From Pyrenula massariospora (lineage: Eukaryota; Ascomycota; Eurotiomycetes; Pyrenulales; Pyrenulaceae), in the NCBI GenBank assembly GCA_021030905.1, contig JAGFMI010000030.1, positions 124,001 to 188,000 of the forward strand: 64,000 nucleotides of DNA, written 5' to 3'. Below the pieces are notes generated by a model. That model saw only the letters and a list, made by a program, of their open reading frames with translations. It ran no database searches and was not told where the DNA came from. Numbering within the stretch: the first letter of the stretch is position 1; every line of letters begins with the position of its first letter. This document shows positions 22,635-33,245 of the stretch, piece after piece. Made by a program: the position numbers and the translations under genes.

Positions 22635-25219
22635 TCATTGGGCTACAGCATCTCCAATCGGTAGCCAATCTCTTCTCGCGTCCATACTGCGGTTGAGCCT
22701 CCCTCCCGGGGTTAGAGGCACATCGACTCGTGATCGTCCCACATTCTCATCGTCGTCGCCCATGTCGTCGGCGAGCCGTGAAAAGTAATCAGCAAGGGCA
22801 ATAGTCGGGTCACCAGGCACCACATCGCCATAGTTCGGTGGAGGAGTAACAAGCGGAGGTGGAGGATCGTGGTCATCGAAAGGAGGTGGGTTGAACGAAG
22901 GACTTCGAAGTAGATGCATCGGTCGAGGAGTCCCTGAATTGGGATCATTGTGAACGTGAACCGCTGCTGGTCGTGCCAAACCTGCAGATTGGTTGGTCCA
23001 GCTTCTTGCTGGCGGACCACGCTCACGATCGCTGTCGATGCTTACGCTCGAATCGTTGTTGTGCCGAAGACTGGCAAGTGTTGGAACTTGCCCGTGAGGA
23101 GAATTCCTTCGACGAAGAGAAGCACCAGGGCATCCGCATTCATACTCGTCCGCAGGTGAAGGGGTTTGAGCTCCTACGGTGTATGCAGGGAGTGACGTGT
23201 TCGCTTGTGTGGCTCGACATGAAAGAATGTGAAATGGAGAGTCGATTGAGATTTCGAAATGTCGCCTTTTTGTCGGGTCCGTTTCGTCCGGCTTAGAGAG
23301 CCGCATCACGATCTAGTTGCCGGTTAGCGGTCGCGACTTTACGGAATGTGTCCCATGCTTACCTTGATCCAGTGGTTGACCTGGATATTTTGGTAGGTTG
23401 TGTCAAAATGGATCCTCTCGTGCTTCAACTTATCCTTCATATTATGGCAACTTGGTAACTGAACGTTGAACTCCATTTCCGTTGGACCGACAGAGCTCAT
23501 ATCCCCGTCCAGATTTCCCAGCAAATTGGTGTGATCTCGCGGCACATTCTCATTTCCATCCGCTGCCGCTGCTCGATGGTCGTACGCTATCCCGCCTCCG
23601 GCAGTGATGCGCATAGTGCTTCCTGGGTATGTACTCACACTTTGGCCATCTGCTCTTTTTTCGAAGAGCTGGCATTTTCGGGTCGGCTCTAGACGATGGA
23701 CTCGTTTGTTGTTGGTAAAGTATTGAATATTTTCAGTGACGAAGACTTTGATCCGATGACACTGAACCTTCGCAAGCGGCGTCAGCTTGAAAGCGATAGG
23801 GACTTGTGACCCCAACGGGAACGATTTGCCGGAAATTACGATGTCGTAGTGCAGTTGATCTTCCCAATTCCGAGAAATGGCTATGGGCTCTACCTGTTCC
23901 AATGAGCCTTCTGAGGGCGCTCTAATCAAGGTCACTTCTTTCGACCCGACCAGATTGGCTCTAAAAGCGCCAGATCGCTCTACCAGAGCCTCCAATTCGT
24001 ACTTCACGTTTCCGAGATCAACAGAGATCGACTCAGGGAGCCTTGAGTCTATTGGCAATTCAAAGTTGTACATGTAGTCTCCTGGATGGAAAACTTTGAA
24101 GCCCCTCTGAGCTACAGTCGGACCCCCTGAGGCAGTCTCACCTTTTCCGAAGCTTCGAGACTGGTTCATCTGCAGTGACAGCCTCTTTGCATCACGGGGA
24201 TTCAAGCTTTGCCGATGTGGTGATGGCCCTCGGGAGTTTGCGTCAAGCGACGAGTTGGTAACGCCAAGCTCTTTCGTTGCGACCGAAGCACTCTTTCCTC
24301 CAAGGTGTACGTGGTCTGCACAATAACTGTGCTCGGCTTGCGGGAATTGTGCATTGAAAAAAGGCCAGGTGTGGTTCATAATTGTTTCAGTATCCCTGAA
24401 TTCCGTTCTTCTTGGAGGAATTCCTTCAGGCCATTCTGTCTCTGCTCGTCCTCTGAAATTAAGCGAGATCGATTTCAACTTGACTTGTTTCGTGACCTTG
24501 AGATGCAGAGTGCCTCTCAACATTGTTGTACTCCGAGTACTCGAATCATTCTGGTCGAATCCTTGCAGGAACAAAACAGGCTCGGCCATGACTAATGATA
24601 CAGAAATTCCATTTCCGCTTGCTACCGGCTTTTCATCACCCAGAGACGGTACGATTTTGCTAATGTCGCTCGAGCGATTGCTCACCTGCGAGGCGGTGCG
24701 AATGTTTTCTGCCAGACGAGGCCGATTGACCATTCCACTCAACGGTCCTCCAACTGACGAGCCTCTGTCCCTCCTTGTCGGAGACCGTGATCCGGCATCT
24801 GCCGCCACCATCTCCTCGAGAGTCGACGCAGGGAGTATCTCCGAGACGGGTCTGGATGGTGGAGCCGAAGACGGCGGGGTGTTTGTAGATAGCGAGAGCC
24901 GCAATAGGCGCTTGGCCTGTTCTCTTGACCGAGCCAGCTTTTTGAGGATTCGGGGTTCTCGTTTGACAATAGGGGAGGCCGCTTTTAAGCAGGCACCGAG
25001 GTCGGGAGGAACGGAGGAGATGCACAGAGAGGCCGGGCGTGGGACTCGATTTCGGAATAAACCTGATTGTCGACGGTCGGTAGCGATGGAGTCTGGAAGG
25101 TAGTATAGGCGGCCTTGGGCGGCAGGGAGGGGGAGGTAGCCTGTGGTCATGATTGTCAATGAGCACGTTTGTTCAAAGCAGAGCTCTTCAGAAGGATCGC
25201 TGTCCCAGAAACACCACAT
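22635..25219 (-). CDS. Alpha-arrestin with PPxY motif (ubiquitin-ligase adaptor)
   Basis: The exons are 23363-25219 and 22635-23312 on the minus strand, giving 844 residues; the intron is 50 bases. The junction joins VNHWIK to IVMRLSKPDE, as expected inside the arrestin C domain. An N-terminal Ser/Pro/Arg-rich region of about 200 residues precedes the arrestin N domain (SVSLVMAEPVLFLQGF, LKSISLNFRGRAETEWPEG, PGDYMYNFELPID). The arrestin C domain follows (LHYDIVISGKSFPLGSQVPI to the junction). The tail holds PPNY at about residues 777-780, a WW-domain ligand. Such proteins recruit Rsp5/HulA-type HECT ligase to plasma-membrane transporters for endocytosis. It is not PalF-like in its N-terminus. 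A second in-frame ATG at 25150 (MTTGYLPLP) could be the true start. Confidence 0.88.
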
Positions 25220-27224
25220 TTTGAGGTCGCCGTTGTGGAATGTTGACGCATTGACGTAATCCCAGGTATTAAGGACTCCTGTAAGAGACCCGGGTCATGG
25301 CAGTGGACAACCCATACGGCGAACCCGCCATGTATGCCTTCCTGCAATTGGGGGGGAGGGCATGGGCGGAGCAGGGAAAGAGAGACTTACCGGCGACGAT
25401 TTAATGGCAATCAAAATGGGTCGGGAGCGGACAGGCAAGGAGCATGCACGTAGCCAAGAGTGAGTTGAGGTTACTGAGTTCCATTCATTCCAGAAGCGAC
25501 GGCGTGCAGGGATCCGAGCTCGTGCATTAATCCGCGCCCACTATAAAGGGGTTTCAAGGCAGCACAGAAAGTAGGACGAGTCGGTGTCAAATAGAGGATG
25601 CGAACCTTGGAACAAGTCGCGATGACGAAGTGGGCTCGCTGGGTGCGTGCGCGGTTTGAAGAGAGAAGAGGAAGTGTAAAGGGTGGGGCGGCGGTCAGGA
25701 TGTCAGGCACCTTCACTGCTTCACGCGCCCGCGATGCTCATGTAAGGCCAGGTCATGCAGGGAAGAGTCCCGCGACAGCCGGACCATGAGGTCTTTCGTC
25801 TCGATGACTGTGATGCGAAGCTTTTTGCCAGCGCCCAGATGGAGAGCGAGATTGGGGGGCCGCCGTCTCGGATGTGCCTGGAAAGCTTACACCAAAGTTG
25901 AAATCACGGTCCCAATAATGCTCAATCTGCTGCACACGGGCGCCAAAGCCAAACGGCCAACTGAAGGAAAGCTTAACAACGTCGATCGACGGGATTGAGA
26001 ATGATGAGCGGCAAGAATACTCCGAGGGCCTCAGAGAGAGTCCGTCGACATCGCAATTATTGCATAGCCGAGTCTCCCGTTTGGTCGACGTGCGAGATGT
26101 CACCGCCTCAAGAGGGACGTGGATCGCCGCTATGAATGGCTCACGACGCAGTGCCGGATCTTACGCAACCCAGACCAGACCAAGACTAGGGAAACGCTCG
26201 GCTACAAATCTGGGGCAGCGCAGCAGGATTTCCCTGATCCCATACCCCTTTGGGCCAGAGTGGCCGCTGTGATAGGGTAAACACCACCTCTTCCTCTGCC
26301 CAAAACAATGGCAATTGATACTATTAGGTCCTGTTGCTTGCCGTGTCTATGGCGACCGCAGAATCTGGGTGCACCCTTTCACGAATTGGCAATATTTTGG
26401 GGCCGCATAATGGGCCGAGAGATTATGTTATGCAGCCTGGACCAGATCTCTACAAAAACATGCCGATCGTCTTCTTGGATTAATCAAGAACGGCCTCTCT
26501 GTGACTTCATCCCTAGGGAAACATTTCCTCAATTGTGGGCACGCCGATCCCTCTCAACGCCCTTCACAGCCTTGTCAACCTTGCCTTGACTCCCACCGTC
26601 CAGGATTATCCTCTTCCGTACCCTTTCGGTCCCAATGGCGAGGCTGTCATCTGAGCTAATTCTTGTGTCTTTCCTTCTCGTGATCTCGTGTCCGAGGCCT
26701 GATTTCTAAGGGTTCAGCCTTATGACTGCGGTGTTATTGGCCAGCGCTGGTGATGGACATGGAAGTCTGCGGATGACACACGCGTCAAGTCATCCTGACT
26801 CCCCATACGCCGCTGTTCGATTTGCTGACCCTATCTCACACGGACACGCGACCATGCATGCTCTTATTGTTATCTCCGCATTGGAAAATTTTGCAATCGA
26901 TGCAATCGGTCTGCAGGGTCTCTCAGCACTGGCGGATGTTGCTCGGACGATGAACGAGGTGCTGCGGATTCCTTTAGATCAGCATGAGATCACGATAATT
27001 AAAATGTGATGCAGCAAACCCATAGATTTTGTGTCGCCAAAAACATCCCTGAGTGAATCGGTGTAAACTGCGACACGGTATACTGCAACATTGATATTGT
27101 CGCGGCATAACTTGGCCAAAGAGAGAGGCTTATTTTGGGGAGTCGCAGGCGGCGTTCGTCGGTGCCTTGATACTGTAGCAGCATCAAAGCCACGGATTTT
27201 ACCGATATACCTACAAGTATCTGA

Positions 27225-27231
27225 TATAAAA
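27225..27231 (+). promoter_or_regulatory. Candidate TATA box upstream of CHS7
   Basis: The sequence is TATAAAA followed by G, on the same strand as CHS7 and about 580 bases before its ATG. This implies a long leader, perhaps with an intron starting at GTAAGT (27295). It is inferred from sequence only. Confidence 0.35.
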
Positions 27232-27313
27232 GACCGGGCTTCGAAAAAGAGTATCCTCAAAACCCTAGCACTAAACTCATACATCGTATACCTCGTAAGT
27301 TGATATCGAGAAG

Positions 27314-27330
27314 CCGTCAATTATTGACGG
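27314..27330. repeat. 17-base palindrome (8+1+8) upstream of CHS7
   Basis: CCGTCAAT, one central T, then ATTGACGG form a perfect 8-base inverted repeat. It lies about 90 bases downstream of the TATAAAA motif. The symmetry fits a dimeric DNA-binding protein or a short RNA hairpin. No known fungal site was recognised. Confidence 0.6.
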
Positions 27331-27806
27331 TCTTAACCTGTACTTGTTGCTATTCGCCTCAGCGCTCGGAATTGTAGGTAACAGCGAGGATTTGAGGTCA
27401 CATCCTCGCCCATCCACAGCTCAATTAGGTATGTATCGATGTTGGGTCTACCCAGGTGAGAAAGGAGATACTTTGGAAGATGATCCAACCACGTTGATCA
27501 TCCCTCTTGAGAACCGAGAGGCTCGTCCTCAATCCGGTTAGGCATGTTTTGCTTGGCAGACTTGCTCAGCCTTCCTCCAGGTTTTACCCAACCATCCGAC
27601 AGCCAAAGACCATCACTTCGTCTAGTTCATCACTCGTTCACCACTGCATTCCGCTTGTATCGCATTTCACATTCGTTTAACGTCGACCTTTCGAAGCTAT
27701 CGAAGCAGACGAGTATCGATCGAATCGTGGGAGGCCGCACTCCCTCCTCTACCCCTCCCTATTCTTATCCCCATATCCTTAGCGTCTCTCCTCAAGACAC
27801 GGCGCC

Positions 27807-28920
27807 ATGGGCGTTTTCGACTTCACGTCGATATGTGCTCAGGCAGCTCTACCTTTATGTCCGCTCGTTGGCCACAGCAATTCAGTCACCGGCTCGGCGG
27901 GCATATTACCCAAATGCTACGCTCGAAGCATCGAGGTGGCCAACACAGTCATCTTTGAAGGCGCTACAGGCGTCGCTCACATTGTGGCCTTGGGAATGAC
28001 AGCGATCATGATCTTTCATGTGAGAAGCAAATTCACCGCCGTCGGTATGTGTTTGAGGTCCACCCAGAGCCAAGCTTGTCATGCTCGAAGCGCATCAGAC
28101 GAGCAATGCCTGAAGCCAGCAGTTGAATTAATCCGTCTCTGTAGGCCGAAAAGAGATCACCACGTTCTTCACGCTGTATATGCTCCTTACCCTCTGCTCC
28201 CTCATCCTCGATACCGGCGTCATCCCTCCATCACCTTCAAACATCTACCCATACTTTGTCTCCATCCAATCCGGGCTCACTTCCGCACTCTGTACCTGTC
28301 TCCTAATCAATGGCTTCGTTGGCTTCCAACTATACGAAGACGGAACCACACTATCCGTATGGCTACTTCGTCTCTCTTCCCTTGGCATGTTCCTCATCTC
28401 TGGTGCCGTATCACTACTTACCTTCAAGGGCTGGGCTGGTCTCTCCCCAACTAACACCATTGGCCTCTTTGTTGTCCTCTACCTCCTAAACGCCATTTGC
28501 CTTTTCGTCTACCTCGTTATGCAAGTTATCCTCGTCGTCAACACTCTCCAAGACCGATGGCCCCTTGGCGACATCTCCTTCGGGGTCTTCTTCTTTGTGG
28601 TTGGCCAAGTCATCCTCTATGCTCTTGGCGATACTGTTTGCGAAAATGTACAGCACTACCTCGACGGTCTATTCTTCGCAACGGTATGCAATCTTCTAGC
28701 CGTAATGATGGTGTACAAATACTGGGATTCGATTACGAAGGAGGACCTTGAGTTTAGCGTTGGCACCAAGCAAAATAATTGGGAAGTGAAGGAACCATTC
28801 TTGGGAGAGGACGAGAAAAGAGCAAGCTATCTGGACCTTGGCACGGAATACATGAATTCAACTGTGTATCAGTCATCTTCGACACAGCGTCATTCGCAGG
28901 TTCACGGAGGAGGATATTGA
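27807..28920 (+). CDS. CHS7: Chitin synthase export chaperone
   Basis: The exons are 27807-28044 and 28145-28920, giving 337 residues, the usual length. Joining restores VRSKFTAVGRKEITTFF, a signature of the family. Other hallmarks are FDFTSICAQAALPLCP at the N-terminus, CYARSIEVANTVIFEGAT, LLINGFVGFQLYEDGT, WAGLSPTNTIGLFVVLYLLN and MMVYKYWDSITKEDLEF. Six to seven hydrophobic segments are visible. The protein resides in the endoplasmic reticulum and is needed for folding and export of class IV chitin synthase (yeast Chs3). The cytosolic C-terminus is acidic and Ser-rich. The intron is 100 bases and ends TGTAG. Confidence 0.96.
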
Positions 28921-29556
28921 CAAGAAGCGTGATGAAAACGATGCGTCTTCTGATCGCTATTAAAGAAAACGATCCTACACCACGATACTGCTGTTCTATT
29001 GTGACGGATTGTTGGACGTAGCTCCATCGGTGGGGATCCGAAAGCACCATATCTTTTTGGGTTGGGAGGCCACTCTTAGAACGTCATGAAGTTTCTACTT
29101 TCAGTTCCAGTTTACGACTTATAGTTTGTGGGACTAGGTGCATTGGCGTTTTCTCCTGCGCAAGTTGGAAATAGTCATACCAGCATTGGGATACCAGCGA
29201 GATGTGAGGGACCGGATGATCTGGATGGAGGGAGAAAATGTGTAAATGTCACCTAGTGTTTCTTCTTTGAGCGTGTTCCTGGGAGCGATGTTCTAAAGGA
29301 AAAGTCTAATCCTACAAATTTCCGCATGTTGTGCTTTCTGACCAGCGCGAAACATAGATTTACTCTGCCATATCTGGATGTCGCTGTAAATCTAACTTGG
29401 AGAATGTTTCCTATTCCAGAGTAGATCATCAAATGCCCTGTGCTTATGACACATCTATCTATCCTCATTAATGCACATGCAGCTCTTCCACGCCTTCGAC
29501 CGTCTCAAACTCTCTCTATCCTTCGCCTCTCCTTTGCCCGCCGTAACAACATCCTC
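28921..29556. other. Intergenic between convergent CHS7 and NAD kinase
   Basis: This should hold both 3' ends. Frames here (28754-29050 and 29253-29468, minus) are short and featureless. Confidence 0.5.
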
Positions 29557-31272
29557 CTATTTCGTCTCTTCATCCTGTACCTCATCCTCCTCCCCCATCC
29601 TCTTCCCTTCCCTTGTCCTCACACTCTGTCCCTCTTCACTAGCCTCTTCCTTCTCTTTATCCGTAAACGCCTTCTGCCTCTGCCGGCTGTTCCACTGCAG
29701 CTTCGTACTGATGCTCTGGATCCACTCCTCCCTCCGTGTGCCATCAGGCATCACATTCGCAAACGGGTACCGACTCGCACTGATCGTCACGTAGTCTCCG
29801 GGCTCCAACGCTATCCGTTCCCTCCCGTCAAAACTCGCCCATGAGCCCGTTCTTGCGTCATAAGGAACGCCGACACGTAGGACAATGGTGTCGGGGAGTA
29901 TGATAGGGCGGAATGAGAGGGTGTGCGCACAGATGGCGGAGACGAGGATGACGGGGTTTTCTGGGTGGCATAGTGATCCCCCGGCCGCGAGATTGTAAGC
30001 TGTACTGCCCGTCGGGGTGGCGACGCAGACGCCGTCCGCTTGGACGGTGGTGAAATGCTCAGCGTCGCCGAAGAGCTCGATGGAGGACATTGTTGGATTC
30101 GGCCCGCGGTCAACGACAATGTCGTTGAGGATCTCATAGGTGCGGTGTGGTTTGTGGGTGGTTTCGTCGTCGGCTTCTTCGCCGATGAGCTCTTCGACTA
30201 AGTCGGGTTTGAGGCCGCCCTTCCTGCCGCGGTGCTGGGAACGCATGATTGTGCCTTCAAAACGGAGGCGAAGGGACACTGTCACGCCCTCGTTGAATGA
30301 GCGGGTGAGGGTGTCTTGGTATTGCTCGAAATCGAACTTGGTTAGGAAACCTAAAGAGCCGAGGGCAAAAGATAGGACTGGAGGGACAACACGCTGGAAG
30401 AGCCAGCTGGCGTACAGGACGGTTCCATCGCCACCAAGAGTAATGACAAAGTCGAAGGTGTGAGGATGTTTTCTGGCGATCGTTTCGTCCCAGTATTTGA
30501 GTCGACCTTCGTAGCTTGGATCTTCGGCGAGAAGGGATTGCACGTCGAAGTATTCATGCTCCCTCAGTGTATCTTCCACGTATACTATGTATGGAGTGCC
30601 TCTATCACGGTGGAGAAGCCATCTCGTAAGATCCCGCGTCAGAGTAATGAGTTCATCGTCGTGGATTTTAGTGATTAGGAATACGGTACGTATATTCAGT
30701 TTAATCTTGATGTGTTTCAGTTTCTTCGCAAAATCTCTGACTCCCATTGCCATCGCTGAAAGTTGTTTTTTGGTAAGCAGCCGTGAACGCTTGACGGCTT
30801 CATCACGAGGGTTGGGGATTTGGGTTGTAGAGCCATCCTGCCCTGGAGGGTGTTTGGGGGACGCTTCTTCAATGTAACTGAGCTGACGGCGAGTTTGCTT
30901 GCCTTTTCTCTGCGCTTCCAGGAGAGAGTGTACAATGCACGACGTATTGGCGCGTTGTTCTGCCTGCCGGCGCGAGAAATTGCTGGAGTCTGGGAAGTCC
31001 TGTATCGAAGATCGGCGGCGATGCGTGGACTCGGGACCAAAGACAACCTGTGACACCACGTTAAGCTAGGTACAATGAGATGCAGACCAGGCTTTGCACA
31101 CCTCCAACGCATGCTGATACTCGGAGTCGCTACTCGAATCTCCGTGACTCTTGAAAGTGGATTAGCAACGTTCCTTGACCGTGAGCAGGCAGCTCACAAT
31201 GTCTTCCGATCGGGCCATATTGAAATACGCCATGTCCTTGGAGTCGACTTTTTGTAGATCGAGGCTCTCCAT
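29557..31272 (-). CDS. NAD kinase (Utr1-like)
   Basis: The minus-strand exons are 31198-31272 and 29557-31047, giving 521 residues with a 150-base intron. The core is certain. The Gly-rich motif GGDGT (about residues 230-234) lies in FDFVITLGGDGTVLY, followed by FALGSLGFLTKFDFE, EILNDIVVDRGPNP, VATPTGSTAYNLAAGGSL and DGRERIALEPGDYV. The enzyme phosphorylates NAD to NADP using ATP and supplies cellular NADPH. The first exon (MESLDLQKVDSKDMAYFN) is inferred: the core frame runs back to an acceptor (CACAG) with no ATG, and the nearest upstream ATG exon has a GTGAGC donor in the right phase. The N-terminus is Arg/Ser-rich, and the C-terminus is highly charged beyond the catalytic domain. No clear mitochondrial presequence is visible, so a cytosolic place is likely. 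Confidence 0.93.
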
Positions 31273-32099
31273 CTTGAACGCAATGGTTGTTGGTACTCGC
31301 CGTTTGACGCTATTTCCGAAAGATTCGACTGTACTATGAAGTGGTTGGACAGGAACCTTCACGTCGCCGCCACCTCGCCGAGGCCTGGGACGAGTGGGAC
31401 ATTTCAACTGTCTCCCTTGGAAGGGAAACCCAAAAAAGCCGTAGAACCGTTGGCTTTGTCAGATTTCCTATACATGCGCATCCATGTGTCCCACTGCGGG
31501 ACATGGAGCGTTATCGATAGATGGAGGGGTCGTCGCAGCGGAAAGGGGCAACAGATGGACGACGTTTTCCAGGGAATTGCTACTTGTACGGAACAATCAT
31601 TTGGACAAGACGTTCCGAATTGATCTGTTTTAGCCGAATAGAGAGCAATGACCTTCAATCTTGGATTTAAACTACTATTGATGTTGGCGTGGCTCTTCTG
31701 AGCTGGCCTTAGCTTCAATCGTCGTGAAACTCAGTCAGACACAACGCCCATACCAGAATTGTGTGTGCAATGTTCCTAACCATTTTTCATTCCCGCTTTG
31801 CTCCTTGATGTGAGTCAAGGAACAAAATTGATTCGTCTCGGATTCTATACAAAGAAGATAGTCTTCCTGTAACGATACTCGCAAAATCTAGCATGCCCAG
31901 GGGTATCAAGTCAAATCACCAGCTAGCTTCGACCTGTCCGCAACACACGAACTCCACGCTAAAAGGGAGAAAATGAAATGCATCAATCGTATACCTTCCC
32001 GATCGTTGAAGTGATCGAAAAGTTCTGTTAAAGCTTTGGCAGCAAACAATCACAGCGGGAAACCCAACTGTGGGATGGTCGAAATGGTCGGACAGTCGT
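31273..32099. other. Intergenic
   Basis: This stretch contains the NAD kinase promoter and the 3' end of the next minus-strand gene. Frames at 31336-31623 (plus) and 31404-31718 (minus) have no features. I see nothing else. Confidence 0.5.
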
Positions 32100-33245
32100 T
32101 CATACCCAACCACACGGTGCCGGTTGCGAAACGCCAGGCCAAGACATCTCTGGAAAGTATTGGCTATACGGATCAAAGGGCCCCTGAAGGCTACTTTGAA
32201 GTACAAGAGCCTCGGGCTGCTGTTCGCTCAGTCCTTGCATGGTCGCTTGTCCTTCATTTTGGTTCGCAGACGTCGTAATTGGTGCGTTGGAAATTGATGC
32301 TTGATTGGAGTTGTCAACAACTCCCTCTTCGCGCCCTTCCTCTGCCTTGACCTCCATTGTCTCGTCTTCCTCTCCTTGACCCGTTTCCTCATCTTCACCA
32401 TCCGACTCATCCGGGACAAAAGTTTCTTCCAGTATGAGACTCTTTGTTCTCTCTGCTGGGGAGGGCAAGTCGTACAGACCCATTCCCACCAAGTCGGACG
32501 CAGAGGGTTTGGAGTCCAATAAGGAGTAAGCCATTTCTGCTGTAGGCTCCGGCGAGGGGAAATTCTGGATGGGCAAGAAATCGGGCGTGGGAGGTGCTGT
32601 TGTTTGAATTTTGGCTTGAGAAGAGTACATGTTGCTCTCTGGCAGGTAAACCTTGTCTTGAACGACGGAAGGATGGTAGCCATGTATCTGACTTCCCCAT
32701 GATGTGTTCTGCGAAAAATCTGTCTGACAAGAATGACATATCTCACTCTGAGGAGTAAACTGGTCTTGCTGAAGGCTATCCAGGTAAGGAAAGAGATCCT
32801 GTTGCAGAGGTTCCCCGGGATACGGGTATGACATCGGCGTGATAAGGCCATTCATTTCCGTCGTCACGCACGGAGGCTCAACGTACATATTGGATTGTAT
32901 GTTGACATTCTCGTACATTGAGGGAGCAGGCGTTCGAATAGTCAGCCGGGATGAAGGATGCCAGCTGATCGGCCTGGAAGACATAGCATTTGTCAAATCT
33001 GAAATTCCTTGGCTCAGGCTTGATCTCTGCCTTGAAAGCCAGTGAGCGGCAGTCGTCCTTCTTCTCCCGATAGCTTGGACGTTGTGAGGGCTGTTGCCAG
33101 CGCTGTTAGGCTTGAACACCCTATTAGGTCGACGTCGGGTCTGGTACATCTGTGCATCCGCATACCGGTTGGAGTATTGCGTAGCAGCTGTTGGGGGGTT
33201 GTTGACAAGATCAAAAGGATCTGAGAAGGTGTTCATCTTGTACAT
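32100..33245 (-). CDS. Hypothetical protein with acidic C-terminal region
   Basis: A single intronless frame of 381 codons (or 378 from the second ATG at 33236). The protein is rich in Ser, Pro, Gln and Tyr and looks mostly disordered. A basic stretch (RRRPNRVFKP, IGRRRTTAAHWLSRQRSSL) lies in the first quarter. A conserved-looking module reads TAPPTPDFLPIQNFP, DLVGMGLYDLPSP and SLILEETFVPDES. A strongly acidic run (about 30 residues of mainly Glu and Asp) follows. No signal peptide or membrane segment is seen. The mix of a basic patch, a Gln-rich region and an acidic run resembles transcriptional co-regulators, but no DNA-binding domain is visible, so function is unknown. The long gene-free region upstream may be its promoter. 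Confidence 0.75.
   Translation of the reverse strand: MYKMNTFSDPFDLVNNPPTAATQYSNRYADAQMYQTRRRPNRVFKPNSAGNSPHNVQAIGRRRTTAAHWLSRQRSSLSQGISDLTNAMSSRPISWHPSSRLTIRTPAPSMYENVNIQSNMYVEPPCVTTEMNGLITPMSYPYPGEPLQQDLFPYLDSLQQDQFTPQSEICHSCQTDFSQNTSWGSQIHGYHPSVVQDKVYLPESNMYSSQAKIQTTAPPTPDFLPIQNFPSPEPTAEMAYSLLDSKPSASDLVGMGLYDLPSPAERTKSLILEETFVPDESDGEDEETGQGEEDETMEVKAEEGREEGVVDNSNQASISNAPITTSANQNEGQATMQGLSEQQPEALVLQSSLQGPFDPYSQYFPEMSWPGVSQPAPCGWV

Larger units (their letters stand above)
25220..27806. other. 2.6 kb divergent intergenic region
   Basis: The region separates the alpha-arrestin (minus) and CHS7 (plus) starts. Short frames (25598-25789, 26308-26589, 26722-27009) show no family features. It holds a TATA-like sequence at about 25541 (plus), TATAAAA at 27225-27231, a consensus donor GTAAGT at 27295-27300 that might begin a leader intron, and a 17-base palindrome at 27314-27330. 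No transposon signature is seen. Confidence 0.45.

Noticed and set aside
24354-25103. 249-codon plus-strand frame
   Set aside because: It is antisense to the alpha-arrestin coding sequence, which has clear domain motifs; this frame has none.
25538-25789. TATA-like CTATAAAG followed by a 63-codon frame
   Set aside because: The frame is short, Arg/Ala-rich and has no features; the motif can occur by chance in 2.6 kb.
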